A stretch of DNA of 64,000 nucleotides from Rhipidocladum racemiflorum. Taxonomy: Eukaryota; Streptophyta; Magnoliopsida; Poales; Poaceae. The notes under the pieces were generated by a model, which ran no database searches, had not been told where the DNA came from, and saw only the letters and a program-made list of their open reading frames with translations. The stretch is from positions 17,235,666 through 17,299,665 of the forward strand of contig CM070577.1 in NCBI GenBank assembly GCA_036346355.1, in the 5' to 3' direction. Shown here one piece after another: positions 34,326-45,931 of this stretch (its first letter is position 1; every line of letters begins with the position of its first letter). The translations under genes were made by a program, and so were the position numbers.

Positions 34326-35930
34326 ATTTCCTTTTGTAGGCATATGTCTCCGGTGGATCAAGTTGGATATTGGATAGCGGATGTACACACCACATGATCG
34401 GAGAAAAGGCGATGTTCACACACTTAGATTCGAATGGGTCCAACAGTGAAAGCATTATATTTGGTGACAATGGGAAAGGTGTCCGTTGCTCAATTATGTG
34501 AAGCGGGTTACAATTGTGTGTTTAGTGATAAGGGTGTGGATGTCTCAAAGAGGGTTGATGGTTCGATAGCTCTTAAAGGATGTTTGAAGGGTAAGCTTTA
34601 TCTCATGGATTTTTCTACGGATAGACTTAATCTTGAAACATGCTTATTAGCTAAATCTAGCATGGGATGGCTATGGCATCGCCGACTAGCTCATGTTGGT
34701 ATGAGGAACCTTCACAAACTCGTCAAAGGCAATCACATCCTTGGACTAACTAATGTTGTCTTTGAGAAAGATAGGATGTGTAGCGCTTGTCAAGCCGGAA
34801 AGCAAGTTGGAGCCTCTCATCCTGCCAAGAATGTGATGACAACCTCAAGACCGTTGGATATGCTTCATATGGATTTGTTTGGTCCAATCGCGTATATAAG
34901 CATAGGAGGAAGTAAATATGGTTTGGTTATTGTTGATGATTTTTCTCGTTTTACTTGGGTATTTTTCTTGCATGACAAAAGTGAAGCCCAAGGAACCCTA
35001 AAGAAATTCATGAGAAGGGCACAAAATGAATTCGAAGTCAAGATCAAAAGGATCTAAAGCGATAATGGCACTGAATTCAAGAATACCGATGTGGAAGAAT
35101 ATCTCGATGAGGGAGGCATCAAGCATGAATTCTCGGCTCCCTATTCCCCTCAACAAAATGGGATAGCCGAGAGAAAGAATCGGACCCTCATTGAGATGGC
35201 GTGCACGATGCTGGATGAATACAAAGTCTCCGATATCTTTTGGGCGGAGGCTATCAACACGGCGTGCCATAGTACCAATCATCTATACCTCCACAAGATT
35301 CTGAAGAAGACGTCGTACGAGTTTCTCACTGGCAAGAAACCAAATGTCTCCTACTTTTGAGTCTTTGGAAGCAAATGCTATATCCTTAACAAGCGAGTTA
35401 AGTCTTCTAAATTTGCTCCCAAAGTAGATGAGGGTTTCTTGCTTGGATATGGGTCAAATGCTTACGCATACCGAGTCTTCAACAACAACTCCGATGTAGT
35501 TGAAATCTCGCGTGACGTAATATTTGACGAAACTAACGGTTCTCAAGTAGAACAAGTTGATCGTGCTGTGATTGACAGGGAAGAACCGCCTTGTGAAGCA
35601 ATCAAGAAAGTGGCAATCGGGGAAGTGAGACGTCAAGAACAGGAAGAAATCCCGAGCACCCCAACCCGGAATGTCCGGGATGAAAGCCGGCGTATCCGGA
35701 CCACCCCGGAGTATCCGAACCCAACTCCGGATGTTCCGGACTTCGCTGTTCCAGATGTTGTTCCTTCCTCATCCAAGCAAGCTCAAGATGGTTTGAACCC
35801 TACTCAAGATGATGGAGAGCCAATCCAAAGGACAAATGCAACAGTTCCTCACCCAAGGTACACCAAAGCATACAACAAGATCATCTAGTCGACAACATAC
35901 TTGGAGACATTAATAAGGGAGTTTCTACTA
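34326..35930 (+). pseudogene. Sirevirus protease and integrase, with stops
   Basis: The protease core WILDSGCTHHM lies at about 34364-34396 with the aspartate in DSG intact, but the frame breaks soon after. The GAG-pre-integrase zinc region LWHRRLAHVGMRNLHKL with CSACQAGK follows (34671-34805). The integrase core has MDLFGP, VDDFSRF and DNGTEF. A TAA at 35055-35057 stands where the conserved Arg before SDNG is expected, and a TGA at 35358-35360 falls before VFGSKCY. SPQQNGIAERKNRTL is intact. The linker to reverse transcriptase (35650-35760) is Pro-rich and encoded by CCGG-type repeats. Confidence 0.9.
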
Positions 35931-35999
35931 GATCTCGAGTTGCAAATTTTTGTGAATATTACTCCTTTGTTTCCTCTCTTGAACCTCTTAAAGTAGAAG

Positions 36000-36835
36000 A
36001 AGCTCTTCAAGATCTGGATTGGGTGATAGCGATGCAAGAGGAGTTGAACAATTTCGACCAAAACCAAGTCTAGAAGCTTGTCGAGCGGCCTAAGCAGAAC
36101 GTGATAGGAACAAAGTGGGTGTTTCGGAACAAGCAAGACGAACTTGGGATAGTGACAAGAAACAAGGCTCGGTTGGTTGCTCAAGGCTTCACGCAAATCG
36201 AAGGTTTGGACTTTGGTGAAATATATGCCCCTGTAGCTAGGCTTGAATCTATTAGAATATTACTTGCCTTTGCTACTCACCATGATTTTAAGCTTTACCA
36301 AATGGACGTGAAAAAGCACCTTCTTGAATGGTCCACTCTTTGAGTTGGTCTATGTCGAGCAACCGCCCGGATTCGAAGATCCCGAATATCCAGATCATGT
36401 ATATCTTCTACATAAGGCTCTATATGGACTCAAGCAAGCTCCAAGAGCGTGGTTCGAATGTCTTCGAGATTTTCTCCTTGAACAAGGTTTTGTAGTCGGA
36501 AAGGTCGACGCCACTCTATTTACTAAGCACATTGATGATGATCTATTTGTTTGTCAAATTTACGTTGATGACATCATATTTGGATCACTAACGAACATTT
36601 GTGCAAGGAGTTTAGCAGGATAATGACCAAAAGATTTGAGATGTCTATCATGGGCGAGTTAAAGTTTTTCCTTGGTTTTCAAATCAAGCAACTCAAGGAA
36701 GGAACCTTCATATGTCAGACAAAGTATGTCAAGGACATGTTGAAGAAGTTCGACATGGAGAACGCCAAGCCAATCAACACGCCCATGCAAGCCAATGGCC
36801 ATCTAGACTCTGATAAAGAAGGTAAACCAGTCATC
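36000..36835 (+). pseudogene. Sirevirus reverse transcriptase, two frameshifts
   Basis: TKWVFRNKQDELG, RLVAQGFTQIEGLDF and the first catalytic region YQMDVK are seen. An A5 run at 36311-36315 adds one base and shifts the frame. The second frame holds GFEDPEYPDHVYLL, LYGLKQAPRAWF and the active-site box YVDDIIFG at 36561-36584. Near 36594 it shifts again to EFSRIMTKRFEMSIMGELKF and FFLGFQIKQ, the conserved palm/thumb end. All catalytic residues remain, but not in one frame. Confidence 0.9.
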
Positions 36836-36972
36836 CAAAGACGACATTGATATTCAACATGTGAGCAGAAATGATCAACTAGCCGATATCTTCAGCAAGC
36901 CCCTAGATGAGAAAAGGTTCTGTGCCCTGAGAAGTGGTCTGAATATTTTAGATTCTCGGTTTGTGGCTTGAG
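36836..36972 (+). pseudogene. C-terminal stub of the Sirevirus RNase H; core deleted
   Basis: After GHLDSDKEGKPVIQ the sequence jumps to DIDIQHVSRNDQLADIFSKP and LDEKRF, the last part of the Copia RNase H domain, and ends at a TGA at 36970-36972. The usual middle, from the SLLYL region to the KHIDI-type segment and including the catalytic carboxylates, is missing. I estimate 150 or more residues lost. Confidence 0.8.
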
Positions 36973-37189
36973 AGGTGCTCACAAATTGTGTGATGGTTGA
37001 AAAATGTTTTTCAAAACATTTCTTTGATCTATTTCTTTGAAATTCTCATGTTAACTTGCATCTTTGATCTTCGGATCTAGCCTACTTACTTTGTGACTAT
37101 AGCTTGTTTGATTGATTTTTCGCTAATCACAGAGTATATAGGCTTTCTAGGGCCTCTTATCTCCTTCTGCAAGATGTATTCCATATCTT

Positions 37190-37310
37190 CCTCTTCAAAT
37201 TCCTATTTGTCTCCCGAGAGAGCCAACCCGGAGTATCCGGGATTTGTGTCCGGACTCTCCGGGTTGTCCGGAGTATCCGGACTATCCGGGTTGAGCGGAC
37301 GGTTACTATT
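37190..37310. repeat. CCGG-palindrome cluster between pol and ORF3
   Basis: Six or more copies of CCGGAGTATCC/CCGGACT-type units lie within about 110 bp. A smaller group sits at 37675-37725. The same units fill two clusters in each LTR and the integrase-RT linker at 35660-35750. Confidence 0.8.
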
Positions 37311-37826
37311 TTAGTTACTGCGTGGGGAACCTTTTTCCCCACACAGTCTTTTCACCCGTCGCTTTCTCTCCTGTCCTCGTCACCGACGGCACCCTCAGTC
37401 CTCCTCCCCTTCCCGATGCAATCTTCTCCCTCCGAAGACTTCGGATCAATCTCCAAGGACTAAGGCCTCGCCTCCATCTCCTGCTTTCACCTCTTCTTCA
37501 TTCGTTTGAGGTAAGTTGCCCTATTTTCGGTTTTCTCTTCGTTTGCCTCAAAATCTCTGCAATAGATTGTCTTAGTGTCACCCTGTGATCATATCCTATG
37601 AATGGCTCTTAGTTTTATTGGGTAGATTTGCAGGTTGAGGGTTTTAGGGCTTAGATCTGGGAAACCCAGACTGTCCGGACATTTTACTCGGAGTATCCGG
37701 ACTATGCGGACACTCCGAATAAAACATCCTAGAGTCAACGGGTTACCCACCTCGGCCATTCAATCTCCGTTGTGATCTACTATCATTCTCGAGCCATTCT
37801 TCATCTCCTTTGTTTGTCCTGTTCAG

Positions 37827-40800
37827 ATGGATCCCTCTCAGGGTGGTTCGGGCGCCGGCAAGCGTCCATCTGACGACATTGTCCCGCCTGGTTCGTCTGG
37901 GCAGGATTCTTCTTCCAAGAAGCAGAGTCACGCTGTCCAGAAGATCTCTCACCGTAGTGCCAATATGCCTCCTCCACCAGCAGCTGCCTCAGGTCAGCCA
38001 GATCCTGATGAGCATCCTGCCGATGTTCATGCCAGACTTCGTGAGCAGAAGAAGAAGAAGAAGCAATTTCAGGAGTCTGGTGATTTGATTGGTCCGCTTC
38101 AGAAGTACAGACCTGCTTGGTGATATTCGGGCCAGATGAGCCGTCTGCGTACCATTGACTACCGAAGAGGATCTGGAAAAGGGAAAGCAATTGTTGAACA
38201 AAGAAACAAGGATCCACTTGACTTCCATCAGGATGAGTACGTGGACAAGCGTTTTTGGAACAAGTTCCATTCGGATTTTTATGAGTCAGTTCTTCTACCG
38301 TTGGAGCATTCTGTTGTGAAGATGAAGACTATTGATTGGATTTACATGGTAGATCTTCACAACCCAGTATTTGATGAAGTTATTCAGATTTGTGAGCGTC
38401 AACAAGTGAAGGACATCATGAGTTTTGGCTATCCCTGGAATGATGAGGTAATCATGCAGTTCTACTCCACCCTGTACTTTGACAAGAACCAGGATGCCAT
38501 TTGGTGGATGACTGATGAGATCTGGTATGTGGCAACCAAGAGGCATTTTGCTAGAGTTTTGCAGCTCTGGTCACATCCTGGAGATGCCAAGATCCACGAC
38601 AAGAAGGCATTGTCTCCAGACCAGATCGAGGCACTGTATGATACTTCTCAGCGCTTCACAGTTGGCACTATCAAGGGTTTGAAGGATGTGCTTGCTGTCC
38701 TCTACCAGATGCTCAGGGCCACTCTTTGGCCCAAGGAGGGTGATGCTTCTTCCATCAACTCTTATGGGAGGAACTTGCTATTTCATCTGGTGGAGCGCTC
38801 CCACAGATTTGATGTGCTGGATTTCGTATGGGAGGCGATCAGGCGTAACTCCATGAGCAATGTCAGCATCTGCGGATATGCACCATTCATCATGGCCCTG
38901 ATTGAGGATATCATTGGTCTTGGTTTTGTCAAGGATGTGGAGCACCTTTCCTACAAGGTGCGAGCTCCTTCAGCTCCTGCTGCTTCAGCTGGTAGGCGGA
39001 CCAGGCGTCAGACTTCTCGAGCCAGCAATTCCGCGCCACCTTCTGGTCCCGCCGCAGTCTCAGCTTCTAGCCCGAGCTCTCCTAGCTCTTCAGGTGATTC
39101 CTTCAAGAGGATGCTCAGGTGTATCTTCTGCCTGTGTCAAGGCATCTCCTCTCAAGTTAAGGAGACTCACCAGGAGATACGTGATTGTCGGGACCCGAAT
39201 TTGCAAATCCGGACCCTCTGTGTATTCAGCACTAGTCCAGGAACGCGCTAGTGCACACAGTCTTAACATCGGTAAATATCACAATCATACAACTCGATAT
39301 TAATAAAGTACTTTAATTAAATAGTCAAACTGGTTGCTCGACCTTATGGTCAAGTTACAAATATACGCCTCGCAGGGCGAAACTTATTAAGAGAGAAATA
39401 ATAGCAGCGGAAAATAACATCGTGGCGCCATCCAGTATACCACAGGCAACTGACTGGGCTCGCTCCCTAAGTAGACTGTTCCTCTTGGAGCTCCTCCTCC
39501 AAAGCTGGTGTAGTCTCTTCTTCAACTGGTGTAGTAATTCTGCAAGGGTTAGTAATTGGTACTCAGCAAGTCATGCACAGAATGCAAGCTAATATACTAT
39601 ATGCATTGCTTGATACAAAGGAATAGCTCAAGGTATATTTGCAGTAAACAACATTTGACAAGTAGCATAAGTAGATTCGAAAGCAGTAGAAACAAGTGTA
39701 ACATTAATAACTTTTCCAGGAGTTTAATCAACATCTTTCCCATTCCTAATCCACAATTCCATTGACAACCTTATTTTAACCAAACCCAACCTTTCAAGTC
39801 CAAGTTATTTTCAAGAAAGTCTAATCCTTGACTGTAATTCCCGAGCGATGTCCAATACCGCGGACGCGGCTATTCGAATAGATTATACACTCTGCAGAGG
39901 TTATGCACTTTACCCACAAGATACAGTCAAACACCACAAAGGCGAGTTCCCGTAACAAAGTCTTTCGGAAACTTCTAACAATACAAGTGGTCCTCCCCGG
40001 TTGTTGCACACTAACCCTTCCCTTAGCTAAGGTGAAGTTTAGGCCAACCAACCGTTAGATGGGTACCTGGCCGCAGCCCCGGTACGCTCCCCCGTACAAC
40101 TTACACAAAGGGTGTAGTTGACCTCCTGAGGTCCCACAGGTACGTTATTAGCAACTTAATCAACTAGGTCCGTCCCATTACAGACATGTGGTTGCACGAT
40201 TGACTCAGTTCAAAGGCTTGCAAGGTTAAGTCCTTAGGGTGACCAGGGCAAGACTACCCAAAGAACCAAACCAACATTCCCAATGCCACAACTGGCCCAC
40301 CTGATCATTCTTGCCACATGCCCCGGTCGAAAACTATTTATCAAACCCCAGTTGATTACCATGCACCACGTGCCATCAACATCACATGATACCTTTCCAA
40401 AACAGGTTCAATATATCATTAAGTCAGTATTATCATTTGATTGTCCAAAATCATGTCATGAGTACGTAGTAGGTCTAAGCCATGTACTACAACGGTCTAA
40501 ATTCCCATGTTGGCATTTTAATAGTATCCAACTAGTAAACCACAACTAGGGTGACAAGGGTCATGGCACATATCTAAGTAATCAAGGTGTCATACAACAA
40601 TTTGGCATTTATCTAATTCCCCGTATTTAAATAAAGTATTTTCTATTTGAACTTGCATGCAATACATTAAATCAAAATAGGTTTCAAAAATGGGATCAAT
40701 ATGGTCAAAGCACAACTTGCCTTCAAAAAGTACTTGTTCTTGGTCTTGAGTTGGATCCTGAGTCAATACTTCTCCTTCGAATCCCTCCGGCACTTCAACG

Positions 40801-42838
40801 TCTACTCGTAAAGCGTGCAAATAGCAATACACGAATAAACAATAGGCAAAAAGTGTCCAAACATCCAAATAAAATCCATAAACAGAGAGAACATAATTTT
40901 ATGAATTTTTAGAAACTGGAATCGTTAAATTCGGAGTTAAAATGCAAAAGTTATGATTATTTAAAGTTTAAATAATCAATTAAATAATTTTACAGAGAAA
41001 AACTTTGGTCCAAAAATTAAATAAAATTCATAATTAGGTAGATCTCAATTTTATACAAATTTAGAAATTTGAATCACTCAAATCGGAGTTGAAACGCAAA
41101 AGTTATAAGCGTTTGAAGTTTGAATCAAAATCTGAAATCATTATTTCGAATTAATAAATCATTTTCTTTTTCGGAAATTAATTATTGCGTCAGCGAAGAC
41201 ACGTGGCAGCCTCTGATTGGTCTGCTGACGTCAGCCGATTCATGGACGTGGTCGATGGTTTGGCTCGGGTCTACCGTGGACCCGACCCACTACCACGTGA
41301 GACCGACAGTGGGACCACTCGGGTAGCGTCATTCTTGGCGTCGGCCGGGGCTCACCACGGTGCGGCGAGTGGGACCACCGTGGCGTCATGGGTGACGCCA
41401 TCGCACGCGACGGGTGGTCGCTGACATGCGGGCCCCGCGTGTCAGCGTCACACGCACGCGCGCGTGGACGGCGCTGACCGCGGCGGTCAGTCTCCCGCAC
41501 ACGTGGCTTGATCTCGACCGTTGATTTGAAAATCAACGGTCCAGATTGGATCTGGACTCACGCGTTTGGGGTGAACGCGTTTGATCTGGACCATTGGATC
41601 TAGATCCAACGGTCGAGATTGGATCTGGGATTTTGGACGAGATCTCACCGTGAGATGACGTGGCGTGATCTGGGACGTTGGATCTGGATCGGACGGCTGA
41701 GGGAGCTCGAAGTCCGGCGATGGCGAGCGGCGGCGCTGGGTCACCGGCGCAGGGGACGATGACCTAGCCGACGGCGTTTCGGACGCACTCCGGCGACGTG
41801 GGTGGTGCTCACCGACGCGGCTTGCTCTCACGGTTCCGGATCTGGGGTCAACGGCGTCGGAGGACGACGGAGACGGCGGCTATCGGCGAAAAACCGCGGC
41901 GACACCTTCTCCTAACTCCGGCGAGCTCTAGCGGCGCAACCACGGCGGCTCAGGCGAGGTGAGTTAGGGCTACGGGTGCGCAATGAAGCGGGCTTCACGA
42001 TGGCGGCGACGGCGCAATAAATAGGGGCCTCGGCTTCCGTGTATCGCGCGGAGACCGAGGTCGACACGGCTGCGGCGGCGAAGTCCGAATTCCATTCGGA
42101 TTGGGTGACGTGGATCAACGTGAGCCGTTGGATCTCAATCCAACGGTCACGGGCTAGGGTTCGGTGGCTATTGCGGTTGATCTCAGCCGTTGGATCTTGA
42201 TCCAACGGTTGAGTTTCGGCGCGGCGACCGGGTTCGACCGAGTCGCATGGCTCGGGTCGGACTCGAACTCGAGTCTGACTCGAGCTCGGTCGGATGAACA
42301 GTAACCGACCCGGTTCGATTTTCCAGCGATTTAATAATTAAAATAATTTCCAGTAATTCATTTAATTCAAGAAAAATAGCAAAATACTCAGAAAAATTCC
42401 AGAAAAATTCTGGAAAATATTTTAGGGCATTTGGGACTCAAATAAAATATTTCCAACAAAACTTTATTTGAAAATTTAATTTCTTTAATTATTTCAATGT
42501 GGAATAAATTCAAATTAAATCCAAATAAATCCAAATAAATTCCAGAAAATTCCAAAAATTCACCAAAGTGCCAAATCACACATGAATTTAAGAAAAGCAA
42601 AATTTTAGGGTGTTACAGTGATCATCGCCACGAGTTCTGTGCTTATCGTCGCCAGCAGGGCGAGAATATCCCTGCTAATGAGTCAGAGGAGTCTTCCGAT
42701 GAGCATGGTGTAGACTCGGCCACTCTTGAGCTTTTTGATATTCTGTCTCCTGATGCTCAGCCCAGTGGCAGCGGTAATGGCAGCAATGATGATGACAGCG
42801 AGGAGGTCGAATCCCAGCCTGACGACGATGACGACTGA
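37827..42838 (+). pseudogene. Sirevirus third ORF (env-like position), with a stop and split by a solo LTR
   Basis: The ATG at 37827 opens a Pro/Ser-rich part with RLREQKKKKKQF. A TGA at 38121-38123 interrupts it in frame. It then continues through 38136 with a conserved-looking central region (FHQDEYVDKRFWNKFHSDFY, FGYPWNDEVIMQFYSTLYF, YSTLYFDKNQDAIWWM). The solo LTR 39186-42617 falls near the end. Reading resumes at 42618 with an acidic tail and stops at 42836-42838. The position after pol matches the env-like ORF of some Sireviruses, but I see no convincing transmembrane segment. It resembles the broader 'putative plant transposon protein' class, and its role is unknown. Confidence 0.75.
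39186..42617. mobile_element. Solo LTR of the same long-LTR family, inverted, 3.43 kb (copy B)
   Basis: It starts TGTCGGGACCCGAATTTGC and ends AGGGTGTTACA, with GTGAT at 39181-39185 and 42618-42622. It is the reverse complement of 26494-29951 along its whole length with scattered differences; for example 40720-40868 matches 28280-28440. No internal domains remain. It inserted into the third ORF of the Copia element and is therefore younger than that element. Confidence 0.92.
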
Positions 42839-42876
42839 TCTGCCTTCTATCACTTCCTTTTTGGTGTCTTGATGCC

Positions 42877-43315
42877 AAAGGGGGAGTGTGTCTTGTGTCG
42901 TGGCGTTTCTTTTATCTTGTGTTTAGACTTGTGGTTGTGACCTTGTGGACTTGTTTGCGTTAGCTTATTCTGTTGCTACTTCTTTGATTATCATGTCGCT
43001 ATCTTGTCGTAACTATTACTCGTTGTTCATGATCATGCTACTTTTATTGTGTTGTCCTTTATGCAACATCTTGTCATTACATTGTGTTCATGTATTCATG
43101 TTATATCTCTTGTATAAATTCCTCGGATGCAAGGATATAGGGGGAGCTTTTGCAAAATTTCTCAAAATGTGCATTATAAACCTCATTTCCAACTATCTAA
43201 TGCACACTTTGATGGAGCTTCACTATATGTTTTGCATTCAACATTGAAAGTCAAATTCTTGCTATCTTTTAAACCTTTAATTGTGTTGTCATCAATTCAC
43301 TAAAAAGGGGGAGAT
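42877..43315 (+). other. Three polypurine tracts before the 3' LTR
   Basis: AAAGGGGGAG at 42877-42886, ATAGGGGGAG at 43137-43146 and AAAAAGGGGGAGAT at 43302-43315, the last directly abutting the 3' LTR. Multiple upstream polypurine tracts are a known Sirevirus feature. Only the LTR-adjacent one is needed to prime plus-strand DNA. Confidence 0.75.
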
Positions 43316-44672
43316 TGAAAGTGCATCTAGGCTCCTATGATAGTTTTGGTGATTAATGAAAACACAATTAGAGAGGACTAATAGTTTAAGTAAGATGTTG
43401 TGCAGGGATCGAGGATTTATCAAGATAAGAAAGCGATGAGACACCCCCACATATATTTAATTTGTGGAGATGGCATCAAGACTTTAGATATTTTGTTTCT
43501 ATTTATTTTGAGTCTAAGGATGGCAGTACTATTAAGGGTGATACGACGGGAAATTGCTCGTAGGATAGCTTTGTGCTCAATGAATGAAAATTGCATTGCA
43601 AAACCTCAAATACACTTGCTTTTTCCCTGTTTGTCTCACAACTGACCGAGCCAGTAAGGCTGGATTATCCGGACTTTAGTCTGGAGTATCCGGGTTGAGT
43701 CCGGAGTATCCGGGTTTGAGTAAGGACACTCCGGGTTAGGGTTCTCGGTAAAGGTTGCATTTTCAGCAATCCAGACTATCCGGGTTAATGTCCGGATACT
43801 TCGGGTTGTGCGCAACCCCTCACAACGGTTGGATTTTGAAGCTCCATATATAAGCCTTCTCTCCACTCCACTCGGTCTAACAGCTCTATTCCAACCTGCC
43901 AAGCTCTCAAGCATTCATTCTTCATCCACTTTGAGTTCTAGCTCCTTCTCCACTAAAAGCAAAAGAGTGATTTGAATCTTTGTTATTGAGAACGGGATTT
44001 GAGTGCTTGCTCGTGCATTTCCCATTCTTGAGCACTAGTTCATCCTCCAAGGCAATTTCGCGGTGTGTTTGTTACCCTTGGAGTTTGAAGGGCTCCTAGA
44101 CTGCAAGGAGTCGTCGGGAGCCTCCAATCAAGCTTGTGGTGAGCCCCGGAAGTTTGTAAAGGCGAGTCTCGCCTCCGAAAGGAAAGAGACAAGGAGTGAA
44201 ACCGGAGAGTGCTTGGTGCAACACCAGGTGGATATTGGTCAAGAGGGACCAAGGCTTTGTGCCACAACAACGGAGACGTAGGATTCTCTTCAAGAATCCG
44301 AACTTCGGGGAAAAATCTTCGTCTCCACGCTCTACTTCACTTTTGGTAAAAGTTCTTTGAGTTGGATCTTTGAAGCCTTGATCTACTTCATTATTGTGTT
44401 TGGCTCTAGATCTACACTTGCTTAAGGTACCTGGTAGTGATTAAGTATTTTGTATTCAAGTAGACTACTTCAAAGTTGGAGGGATTTGAAATCCCTTCTC
44501 GAACAGCCAATCCGGAGTATCCGCTCTATATCTCCGGATATTCCGGATAACCCGGAGTATCCGGATAAATCTCGGATAGTCTGGGTTGATCCCCTCGAGA
44601 TTATTTGCTTCCGTTGAAAAGTTTTAATTCGCCTATTTACCCCCCCGCTAGGCTACATCTTAGGTCCTTTCA
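43316..44672 (+). repeat. 3' LTR of the Sirevirus-type element
   Basis: 1,357 bp, collinear with 30848-32185. It has one additional CCGG-type unit near 43690 compared with the 5' LTR. Followed by CATAC. Confidence 0.93.
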
Positions 44673-44778
44673 CATACTCGGATGCTACATCAGCGTTTTG
44701 CTGCAAGATTCCAATCCCTCCATTGAGTCTATAATGCTCAAGGGGAAGACCCGACCAAGTAGTTCTCCACTTGAGCCT

Positions 44779-45476
44779 CGGGGGCTAGCTGTCGGGGATT
44801 GGATAACCTCTATAAGTACTGTAATACCCCGGCAGCCAGTTTCGTTCGACCAAGCCCTCGGATGATGTTCCCAAGGAAGACCATGCATGATCGAGCTAGA
44901 TAGTTTGCCCGACCGGACTAGGCTTATCATTATTCTGTCATGGGCATCCATGCTCGTGGCATGAGCATCCATGCTCGGCTATGACCAAACACACTCGGCC
45001 CGGGCTTGCCCGCGGGTGGTATGGTCGGAAGGTCGTATTCGGCCCTGTAACGTCCGAATGGCGCTAATTACGCCACGATCTGGTGTCATTACACCCACGA
45101 TGGAAACTTGGAGGGAATCAAGGCTTCGGTTACGACCACGGTTAATAAGTGCACGTTATTCGGCTACAGTTATGAGAGATATCCCTATAAGTTATAAATG
45201 CCCCATGAATATGTCGAAAGGGGAGAGAGGATGAGATCGGAGAATACGCACGCATACACGCGAGCAAACAAAAGCAATAGCAACTCCACTGGAGTAGGGT
45301 TATTATCTCCACAGTGAGAGGCTCAAACCAGTATAAACCTATCATGTCCACTTTTCCAAGTATTCTGAGACCTTTGAGCATTCTTCCGACGCAAACCCTT
45401 CTTTTAAACGGGGGCCCGTGTTGATCCCTCATTCAACAAGTAAGCTCGGCGGAGGTCTGTTCTCCAATCGTTGACA
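44779..45476 (+). repeat. Polypurine tract and probable 3' LTR of the Tat-like Gypsy element
   Basis: CTCGGGGGCTAG precedes TGTCGGGGATTGG at 44790. The LTR ends TCGTTGACA at 45476, so TGTC..GACA form the termini (687 bp). No matching 5' LTR lies in the window, so the right border is inferred from the ends only. 44673-44789 is the internal sequence interrupted by the Copia insertion. Confidence 0.5.
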
Positions 45477-45931
45477 AAACTTTTTTGGAAGGGTACTGAG
45501 AGTATTCCTAAGCTACTATAAAAATTCTAGATTATGATCAAACTTGTTGGATTTTAAAAAATTCTAACAATTCTATAATGCATTTAGATTTCATTATTTT
45601 TTTATTTTCCAAAGGCATCAAATTATTTCAAATTTCCGTAAAACTTTTTAAAAACAATCTGAGAGTTATTTAGGATTTAAATAAATTTTATCTAGATTTT
45701 ATGTTTGTTTAATTTTAAAATTTAAATTTTAGATACCTCATTTTTACCAATAAAAGATGTTCTTTAGATAGCAAAAATATGAGAAATTCATAAAACAGTA
45801 AAAATTTAGACAAGTCCAAAATTAATATTTAAATTTAAAATTTGATTACTTTTTATTTTGAGACTGTGCTTCATGTATTAGCTGTCCTCTGTTTTAAAAT
45901 GTAGGACATATATTTTGTAGATTTTTTTAAA
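45477..45931. other. AT-rich spacer
   Basis: A/T-rich sequence with no frames or repeats that I can assign. Confidence 0.4.

Larger units (their letters stand above)
30848..44672 (+). mobile_element. Complete but decayed Sirevirus-type Copia retrotransposon
   Basis: LTRs 30848-32185 and 43316-44672 begin TGA(A/G)AGTGCATC and end GGTCCTTTCA. The 5-bp duplication CATAC lies at 30843-30847 and 44673-44677. A Met-tRNA primer site, gag, protease, integrase, reverse transcriptase in Copia order, a third ORF after pol, and several polypurine tracts are all present. The coiled-coil-rich extended gag and third ORF are Sirevirus traits. The span is 13.8 kb, of which 3.4 kb is a nested solo LTR. Multiple frameshifts and stops, and loss of RNase H, make it non-autonomous. 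Confidence 0.95.

Noticed and set aside
26494..42617. One giant inverted-repeat transposon bounded by 3.4 kb terminal repeats
   Set aside because: Each arm has its own 5-bp target duplication with different sequence, and the right arm sits inside another element's ORF; they are independent solo LTRs.
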